From Deltaproteobacteria bacterium (GTDB taxonomy: Bacteria; Desulfobacterota; Desulfobulbia; Desulfobulbales; Desulfurivibrionaceae): a stretch of DNA of 36,806 nt. A program made the translations under genes and the position numbers. The notes under the pieces were generated by a model. The model made no database searches. It worked only from the letters and a program-made list of their open reading frames with translations, and was not told the DNA's origin. This document shows positions 32,217-36,806 of the stretch, piece after piece. Where the stretch lies: assembly GCA_021811385.1 (NCBI GenBank), contig JAJZPC010000021.1, forward strand, positions 1 through 36,806, written 5' to 3'. Numbering within the stretch: position 1 is the first letter of the stretch; every line of letters begins with the position of its first letter.

Positions 32217-32262
32217 AGTTTTTCCTCTTTCAACCCTTTATGAGAACGGATTCCACTGGGCC

Positions 32263-32290
32263 ATTATACACGCCCACACTGTTTTTTCAA
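32263..32290 (-). promoter_or_regulatory. Sigma70-like promoter of rplS
   Basis: On the minus strand TTGAAA (32285-32290) and a consensus TATAAT (32263-32268) are 16 bases apart. The -35 box overlaps the stop codon of the upstream methyltransferase gene. Transcription would start about 40 bases before the rplS ATG. Confidence 0.75.
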
Positions 32291-32883
32291 TGCTTACCTA
32301 ACACTCGGTCCAGAACGATGGCCGCAGCCGACCGGACAGAGAGATGATTATATTCGCCATATCCGACAATGGGAGGCAGCAGCGCATCGACCTCGGCAAA
32401 AACTTCCGGCGTCATGCCCCAGCCGGTGCCAAACAAGATCAGATGCGGCTCCCCGGCAAAAATCCGTTGCCGCGCTTCCACGTAATCCAGTTGGTTGACG
32501 TGCGGCTTGGCGCTGGTGGCAAGGACTGTTGGCCTTTGCTGCCATTTCGCCTTCACCAGTTCGTACATCTCTGCCAGATCGGTGCAAACCCGCACCAGAG
32601 TCAGGGCGTCCTTGCGTTTCGGGTTATATGTCGCCCCGTGCCCTGTCTGCCAGTGCGCCAGAATATCCCTGACCAGCGCCTGCTGGTCGGCAAAAGGAGT
32701 GACAATGTACAGGGTGTCGATGCCAAAGGTCCTGCCTGCCCTGGCAATATCATGCAGGTCCAGATTGGTCACCGCCGAGCCGATGGTCTCGCCGTTCTTG
32801 TTACAGACCGGATAATGGACCAGGGCCAGATCGAGCCGCAGCACGGGTTGCTCCGGGCCGTCGTTCACAACTGGCTGCAACAT
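32287..32883 (-). CDS. SAM-dependent RNA methyltransferase (PF09936-type, SPOUT-like)
   Basis: A 198-residue protein of the small methyltransferase family PF09936 (COG4752), related to the TrmD/SPOUT fold. LALVHYPVCNKNGETIGSAVTNLDLHDIARAGRTFGIDTLYIVTP (in two strands) opens the protein, and the knot-like C-terminal part contains LFGTGWGMTPEVF and ALLPPIVGYGEYNHLSVRSAAAIVLDRVLG, which fits the SAM-binding trefoil loop. It is regularly found between trmD and rplS in delta-proteobacteria and relatives, as here. ATG 32883 has only a weak ribosome binding site. The target RNA is unknown; the context points to tRNA or rRNA. Confidence 0.85.
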   Translation of the reverse strand: MLQPVVNDGPEQPVLRLDLALVHYPVCNKNGETIGSAVTNLDLHDIARAGRTFGIDTLYIVTPFADQQALVRDILAHWQTGHGATYNPKRKDALTLVRVCTDLAEMYELVKAKWQQRPTVLATSAKPHVNQLDYVEARQRIFAGEPHLILFGTGWGMTPEVFAEVDALLPPIVGYGEYNHLSVRSAAAIVLDRVLGKH

Positions 32884-32904
32884 CGGAAAGCAGTCATCGG
32901 CATA

Positions 32905-32954
32905 AGGAGCCGTAACGAAATGGTCTCTGCCATAATTATTTCGTAACAGCTCCT
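32905..32954. repeat. 50-bp palindromic element between trmD and the methyltransferase gene
   Basis: AGGAGCCGTAACGAAAT (32905-32921) and ATTTCGTAACAGCTCCT (32938-32954) form 17-base arms with two mismatches around a 16-base loop. The gap between the genes is only 96 bases, so the element fills most of it. It resembles REP/MITE-type palindromes; no second copy was noticed in the window. It could affect mRNA processing or termination; no U-run follows. Confidence 0.6.
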
Positions 32955-32979
32955 AAGCATTGCCCACCTTGTTGAGTGA

Positions 32980-33783
32980 CTAATCCTCCGGCTGACTCTT
33001 CCAACCGCTCTCCCGCAGTTTGGCAAGAAGTCCCTGCCGCTGTAAAATCTTTAACTCGATGGGGCTAAAACGCATCCGGGCAACAAGATCCGGCCGTTTG
33101 GCCAAGGTTCGCTCAACCGCGGCAATAAGCCGCCACTGGGCCACTGCCCCGTGATCCCCGGAAAAAAGCACCTCCGGCGCCGGTACTCCCTCAAAAAGCC
33201 TGGGCCGCGTATACTGCGGATACTTGAGCCCGCCCCGGCTGAAGGTGTCATAGTCTGCGGAATCGGCACATCCCAAAACCCCCGGCCTCAACCTGGTGAT
33301 GGAATCGATGAGGACCATGGCCGCCAATTCCCCGCCGGTGAGGATATAGTCGCCGATGGAGATTTCCTCGTCCACATAGCGGGCGGCAAAGCGTTCATCC
33401 ACCCCTTCATAGCGCCCGCACACCAGAAGCAACCGCGCCTGCCCGGCCAGCTCTTGGGCAACACTCTGCGAATAGGGCCGCCCCTGGGGGCTCAGGAGGA
33501 TCACCCTCCCCGGCTGCGGAGCCATCTCCTGCACCGCCTGCACCGCGGCGGCCAAAGGCTCCGGTTTCATCACCATGCCTTCCCCGCCGCCAAAGGGGCG
33601 GTCATCGGTCATGGCATGCTTGTCCAGCGCATACTCCCGGATATTGTGGCAGAAGACTCCTATCTGCCCGGCGTCCTGGGCCCTGCGGATTATCCCCTCC
33701 TTGAGCGGAGAATCCAGCAACTCCGGAAAAATCGTCAGGACATCAAAACGAATGGTTTCGCCCGCGAGTGCTTCAGTTTGCAT
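32980..33783 (-). CDS. trmD: tRNA (guanine-N1)-methyltransferase
   Basis: A 267-residue SPOUT methyltransferase that makes m1G37 in tRNAs and prevents frameshifting. FDVLTIFPELLDSPLKEGII opens the domain; DRPFGGGEGMVMKPEP, LLLVCGRYEGVDERFA and EISIGDYILTGGELAAMVLIDSITRLRPGVLG hold the SAM-binding knot and catalytic Asp; YPQYTRP and GDHGAVAQWR are conserved C-terminal parts. ATG 33783 overlaps the rimM end by 11 bases, and an upstream GTG (33798) is possible; neither start has a strong site. It belongs to the rpsP-khpA-rimM-trmD operon. Confidence 0.97.
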   Translation of the reverse strand: MQTEALAGETIRFDVLTIFPELLDSPLKEGIIRRAQDAGQIGVFCHNIREYALDKHAMTDDRPFGGGEGMVMKPEPLAAAVQAVQEMAPQPGRVILLSPQGRPYSQSVAQELAGQARLLLVCGRYEGVDERFAARYVDEEISIGDYILTGGELAAMVLIDSITRLRPGVLGCADSADYDTFSRGGLKYPQYTRPRLFEGVPAPEVLFSGDHGAVAQWRLIAAVERTLAKRPDLVARMRFSPIELKILQRQGLLAKLRESGWKSQPED

Positions 33784-34345
33784 CGCCCGGCGTCCCACCC
33801 GCGTTCATTTCCAGCAAGCCCGGCGGCGGCGTGACTATCAGCGCCTTGCCATCCTGCGCAAGCCCGGCAACACAGGCATCAATCGCCGGGATCAGATACT
33901 CGGCCCCCCCCCCGGTAATCACCAGAATATCATGGGCAGGGGTGGCCAGAAGCGAGGTGATCCGGCCAAGCTCCCGCCCTCCGTCGCTGATCACCGGCAA
34001 CCCAACCAGCTCATGCCAGTAAAAGGTTTCCGGCCCACGACTCGGCAGAAGTTCCCGGTCGATCCGCACTTCCCAGCCGCGCAACGCTTCGGCCGCGCTT
34101 CTGCCGGAAAGGCCGGCAAGCTCAAGGAGTACGAGATTCCCCAAGGGGCGGCTCTTCTCGACCGCATACGATCGTGTAAGGCCATGACCCGTTTCAACCA
34201 GGGTCAACAGCGTATAGCCGCGAAAATCATCGGGATTGCCGGAAAAAGGGTAGACCTTGAGTTCACCCTTGATGCCATGGGCCTTGACAACCTTGCCCAC
34301 CGCAATCTGCCCATCATGGGCAACCCCGACATCAAGGATTTCCAA
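33773..34345 (-). CDS. rimM: Ribosome maturation factor RimM
   Basis: A 190-residue 16S rRNA-processing protein that binds S19 and helps 30S head assembly. The N-terminal RimM domain reads AVGKVVKAHGIKGELKVYPFSGNPDDF (residues 15-41); the C-terminal PRC-barrel contains FYWHELVGLPVISDGGRELGRI and EYLIPAID. The start is uncertain: TTG 34345 with AGGA just upstream gives 17 residues before the core, while an in-frame GTG at residue 17 would fit the family better but has no good site. The gene overlaps trmD and is five bases from khpA, in the usual order. Confidence 0.94.
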   Translation of the reverse strand: MEILDVGVAHDGQIAVGKVVKAHGIKGELKVYPFSGNPDDFRGYTLLTLVETGHGLTRSYAVEKSRPLGNLVLLELAGLSGRSAAEALRGWEVRIDRELLPSRGPETFYWHELVGLPVISDGGRELGRITSLLATPAHDILVITGGGAEYLIPAIDACVAGLAQDGKALIVTPPPGLLEMNAGGTPGDAN

Positions 34346-34350
34346 AAATC

Positions 34351-34581
34351 CTACTCCACTATCTCGAGGCGAGCCTTGCGGTTATCCTTGCCTGCGGTGG
34401 CGGAAAGCAGCGAACGGATGGCCCTGGCGGTCCGCCCCTGTTTTCCGATCACCTTGCCAAGATCCTCCTTGGCTACCCGCAACTCAAGGACAACGGCGCC
34501 ATCGCCTTCCGTTTCGGTAACCTGGACGGAAGCGGGATCATCCACCAATGCAGTGGCTATGAATGCGACCAGATCCTTCAT
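34351..34581 (-). CDS. khpA: KH-domain RNA-binding protein KhpA
   Basis: A 76-residue protein consisting of a single type II KH domain. The RNA-binding GxxG loop is in [19 protein letters not shown] (residues 45-63), preceded by the strand [11 protein letters not shown]. KhpA homologues bind RNA in rRNA and mRNA metabolism and are encoded between rpsP and rimM in many bacteria, as here. ATG 34581 is six bases downstream of the rpsP stop; its ribosome binding site is weak, so translation is probably coupled. Confidence 0.93.
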   Translation of the reverse strand: MKDLVAFIATALVDDPASVQVTETEGDGAVVLELRVAKEDLGKVIGKQGRTARAIRSLLSATAGKDNRKARLEIVE

Positions 34582-34587
34582 GGATTC

Positions 34588-34836
34588 TTATTCCGCCACT
34601 TTGGCGGTCTTGGCAAGCAAGCTCTTCACCGTATCGGAAGGCAGGGCGCCCTTGTCGAGCCAGACCTGAATCCGGTCCTGCTTGACAATAACCTCGGCGG
34701 GCTGCTTGCAAGGGTCGTAGGTGCCGACCACTTCAAGAAACTGTCCGTCGCGGCACGCCTCGGCGTTGGCTACGACAATGCGGTAAAAAGGTTTCTTCTT
34801 GCGGCCCATTCTGGTCAAACGAATCCGTACTGCCAT
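34588..34836 (-). CDS. rpsP: 30S ribosomal protein S16
   Basis: An 82-residue ribosomal protein for 30S assembly. [41 protein letters not shown] (over two segments) is diagnostic, and the C-terminal region has [22 protein letters not shown] 34836 has GGAGGAAACATTAC upstream, a strong site. It lies 85 bases after ffh on the same strand and begins the rpsP-khpA-rimM-trmD unit. Confidence 0.97.
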   Translation of the reverse strand: MAVRIRLTRMGRKKKPFYRIVVANAEACRDGQFLEVVGTYDPCKQPAEVIVKQDRIQVWLDKGALPSDTVKSLLAKTAKVAE

Positions 34837-34921
34837 GTAATGTTTCCTCCTGTGGGTTATTCAACTTTTTTTGACAGACCACCCATGGGCGTCCTGTGCG
34901 TATTCTCATATAAAGACGGAC

Positions 34922-36286
34922 CTACCGGAACAGCCCCTTGGGCCGTTTCTTTTTCTTCGGCCCGCCGACAAAGGCGCCCAGTCCGCCGGGCTTGCCGCTC
35001 ATCTGCTTCATCATCTTGAGCATTTCCGTGTAGCTCTTGATGACCTTATTCACGTCCTGCACCGTGGTGCCGCTCCCCTTGGCGATGCGCGTTCTGCGGT
35101 TCGCGTTGAGGATGGCGTGGTTGCGGCGCTCCTTGATGGTCATGGAGTTGATGACCGCCTCCACCTTGACCAGTTCCTTTTCATCGGGCTTGGGCATATC
35201 CTTGAGCTGTTTGATCCGGCTCATTCCCGGAATCATGCCCATGATCTGCTCCAGGCTGCCCATCTTCTTGATCTGCTGGATCTGCTCAAGAAAATCCTCC
35301 AGGGAAAACCCCTCTTTCTTGAGCTTCTTGGCGAGTTTTTCCGCCTTGTCCTTATCAACCGCGGCCTCGGCCTTTTCGATCAGGGTGAGCACATCGCCCA
35401 TGCCCAAAATCCGGGAGGCCACGCGGTCCGGATGGAACGGCTCCAGGGCGTCGAGCCCTTCGCCCATGCCGACGAACTTAATGGGCCGCTGGGTCACCTT
35501 CTTGATGGACAGGGCCGCGCCGCCGCGGGCATCGCCATCCATCTTGGTCAGGACCACGCCGCTGATGGCAAGATCAAGATTAAATTTTTCGGCAACCGTG
35601 ACCGCGTCCTGGCCGGTCATGGCATCGGCCACGAACAGAATCTCGGCGGGCTCAACCGCGTCCTTGATCCGGGACAGCTCAGCCATGAGCTCCTGATCCA
35701 CATGGAGCCGTCCGGCGGTGTCGATAATCAGTGTATCATAGCCACCGCTCTGGGCGGCATGCACAGCCTGGCGGCAAATAGCCACCGGATCTTGATCGGT
35801 GCTGGAGGGATGCACTGGCACCCCAAGGCTCTGCCCCAGAATGGTCAACTGGTCAATGGCCGCTGGCCGGTACACGTCGGCAGGCACCAGGTACGGCTTG
35901 CGTCCCTTGCCCTGCAGCAGCTTGGCCAGCTTGCCGGAGGTGGTGGTCTTACCGGAACCCTGCAGACCCACCATCATAATAACTACGGGCTGGCGGCCAC
36001 TGAGATTGAGGGTGGCGGTCTGTCCGCCCAACAACTCAACCAACTGGTCGTGAACAACCTTGACCACCTGCTGGCCAGGGGCCAGGGAACCGACAACTTC
36101 CTGGCCGATCGCCTTTTCGGCGACAGTGGCGACAAACTCCTTGGCAACCTTGAAATTGACGTCGGCTTCCAGCAGGGCCATGCGCACTTCGCGCAGCGCC
36201 TCCTGGATATTTTCCTCGGTCAGCCTGCCGTGGCCGCGAAGCTGTTTAAAAACATCATGTAACCGGTCTGAAAGCGACTCAAACAT
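34922..36286 (-). CDS. ffh: Signal recognition particle protein Ffh
   Basis: A 454-residue GTPase that binds 4.5S RNA and signal peptides and targets nascent membrane proteins with FtsY. An N domain (1-90) precedes the G domain with GLQGSGKTTTSGKLAK, DTAGRLHVD and TKMDGDARGGAALS; the M domain (about 300-440) is methionine-rich (MGSLEQIMGMIPGMSRIK, SYTEMLKMMKQMSG) and ends with a basic KKKKRPKG tail. ATG 36286 has a weak GAGTGATTGA site. The promoter-like sequence at 36380-36408 is about 90 bases upstream. It is the first gene of the minus-strand block, and ffh before rpsP is a widely conserved arrangement. No 4.5S RNA gene was seen in the window. Confidence 0.97.
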   Translation of the reverse strand: MFESLSDRLHDVFKQLRGHGRLTEENIQEALREVRMALLEADVNFKVAKEFVATVAEKAIGQEVVGSLAPGQQVVKVVHDQLVELLGGQTATLNLSGRQPVVIMMVGLQGSGKTTTSGKLAKLLQGKGRKPYLVPADVYRPAAIDQLTILGQSLGVPVHPSSTDQDPVAICRQAVHAAQSGGYDTLIIDTAGRLHVDQELMAELSRIKDAVEPAEILFVADAMTGQDAVTVAEKFNLDLAISGVVLTKMDGDARGGAALSIKKVTQRPIKFVGMGEGLDALEPFHPDRVASRILGMGDVLTLIEKAEAAVDKDKAEKLAKKLKKEGFSLEDFLEQIQQIKKMGSLEQIMGMIPGMSRIKQLKDMPKPDEKELVKVEAVINSMTIKERRNHAILNANRRTRIAKGSGTTVQDVNKVIKSYTEMLKMMKQMSGKPGGLGAFVGGPKKKKRPKGLFR

Positions 36287-36379
36287 TCAATCACTCAAGC
36301 ATGCTGCGGGAAAGCCCGGCAGCCGCGATAATTCCTGAAAAAAGACACACCTCACCCTCTCCGGGCCGGAAAACGGACA

Positions 36380-36408
36380 AAGATACTGTGCCAAAGCCAG
36401 GTTGTCAA
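36380..36408 (-). promoter_or_regulatory. Sigma70-like promoter of the ffh-rpsP-khpA-rimM-trmD block
   Basis: On the minus strand TTGACA (36403-36408) and TATCTT (36380-36385) are exactly 17 bases apart. Transcription would start near 36373, giving a leader of about 85 bases before the ffh ATG. No other good promoter is seen between the vapC-like gene and ffh. Confidence 0.65.
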
Positions 36409-36506
36409 GTACCAAATCTGCCGACATCAGGCCCCGGCCTGCACACATCTCGCTGGAAGACGAAAGGCAAAATAATTGAACACCCAGAAGGCAAATTGGC
36501 CTTGGG

Positions 36507-36806
36507 TCACGCCCAGTTCACCAGTTTCAATCCCGGTATTCTGCAAAAATGCTTCTGATTGTTTGAGACCAGGGTGAGGTTGCGGGCAAGCGCGGTAGCG
36601 GCGATTATCAGATCCAGGTCGGCAAGCCGCAAGCCCTGAACCTCCAGGGTGGCCTTCATTTTTCCGAATGCTTCCACCGTTTCCGGTCCTGGTGGCAAAA
36701 GGGGGAAAGCGCTCTCAATGGTCTTGAGCTTGGCCAGGTTCGCATCGACATTCTGCGACTTGTAAGCGCCATAGTACAGCTCCATCATGGTGATGGTGCT
36801 GAGATA
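36507..36806 (-). CDS. VapC-like PIN-domain toxin (5' end outside window)
   Basis: The C-terminal 99 residues of a PIN-domain ribonuclease of the VapC type. The frame stays open to the window edge; ISTIT-like residues (YLSTIT) precede MMELYYGA, the usual strand-helix segment of VapC with a conserved Glu. Downstream, LADLDLIIAATALARNLTLVSNNQKHFCRIPGLKLVNW carries the acidic D-L-D-L-I-I-A motif and the NxxHF pattern typical of the C-terminal half (given here in overlapping pieces). The first Asp-containing strand and any VapB antitoxin gene, normally just upstream, are beyond 36806. Predicted to cleave specific RNAs when free of its antitoxin. Confidence 0.85.
   Translation of the reverse strand, partial: YLSTITMMELYYGAYKSQNVDANLAKLKTIESAFPLLPPGPETVEAFGKMKATLEVQGLRLADLDLIIAATALARNLTLVSNNQKHFCRIPGLKLVNWA

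Noticed and set aside
34865-34905. Hairpin around CCCATGGG between ffh and rpsP as a terminator
   Set aside because: The stem is imperfect and on the minus strand it is followed by an A-run, not a U-run.

Overview
The window is GC-rich bacterial chromosome. Its gene content and order suggest a delta-proteobacterial lineage (Desulfobacterota, possibly Desulfobulbales). The main support is the housekeeping order radical-SAM protein, RNase G, L21, L27, Obg, ProB, ProA, NadD, and the block Ffh, S16, KhpA, RimM, TrmD, PF09936-type methyltransferase, L19, RNase HII, YraN, PdxA. The placement is an inference; no 16S gene or other decisive marker is present.

Positions 1-8.4 kb are mosaic. They hold the 3' part of a ClC chloride channel, a Phd/RelE-type toxin-antitoxin pair, a stand-alone TIR-domain protein, an SPFH/NfeD membrane pair, an IS110-family insertion sequence with a structured left end, a VF530-type DNA-binding protein, an unrecognised 226-residue protein, a CBS-domain protein and a DJ-1/PfpI-like protein. 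Short palindromic, REP-like repeats lie around the toxin-antitoxin/TIR segment and around the IS.

Positions 8.7-16.2 kb hold a substrate-binding lipoprotein next to a sensor histidine kinase that carries its own PhnD-like binding domain, with no permease, ATPase or response regulator nearby. Then come a single tRNA-Glu(CUC) with its own promoter and terminator, a malQ/flavin-reductase pair, and a Na/Pi cotransporter on the opposite strand.

From 36.4 kb down to 16.2 kb every gene is on the minus strand. The first part (ffh to trmD and the methyltransferase) starts at a good sigma70-like promoter. rplS has its own promoter and terminator. rnhB-yraN-pdxA follows, then tmk, a TPR lipoprotein/LolB-like lipoprotein pair, the radical-SAM protein and RNase G. 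rplU-rpmA has its own promoter and a leader of about 160 nt, followed by obgE, proB-proA and nadD. Two copies of a roughly 195-bp MITE-like repeat with terminal inverted repeats sit in this block, one after obgE and one after pdxA. In both cases the element's end touches the stop codon of the preceding gene. The window ends in the 3' part of a VapC-like PIN-domain toxin gene.

The items most worth a second look are the TIR protein with a novel-looking helical C-terminus, the transporter-less sensor pair, the MITE family at stop codons, and the IS110 element with a candidate guide RNA and flanking inverted repeats.
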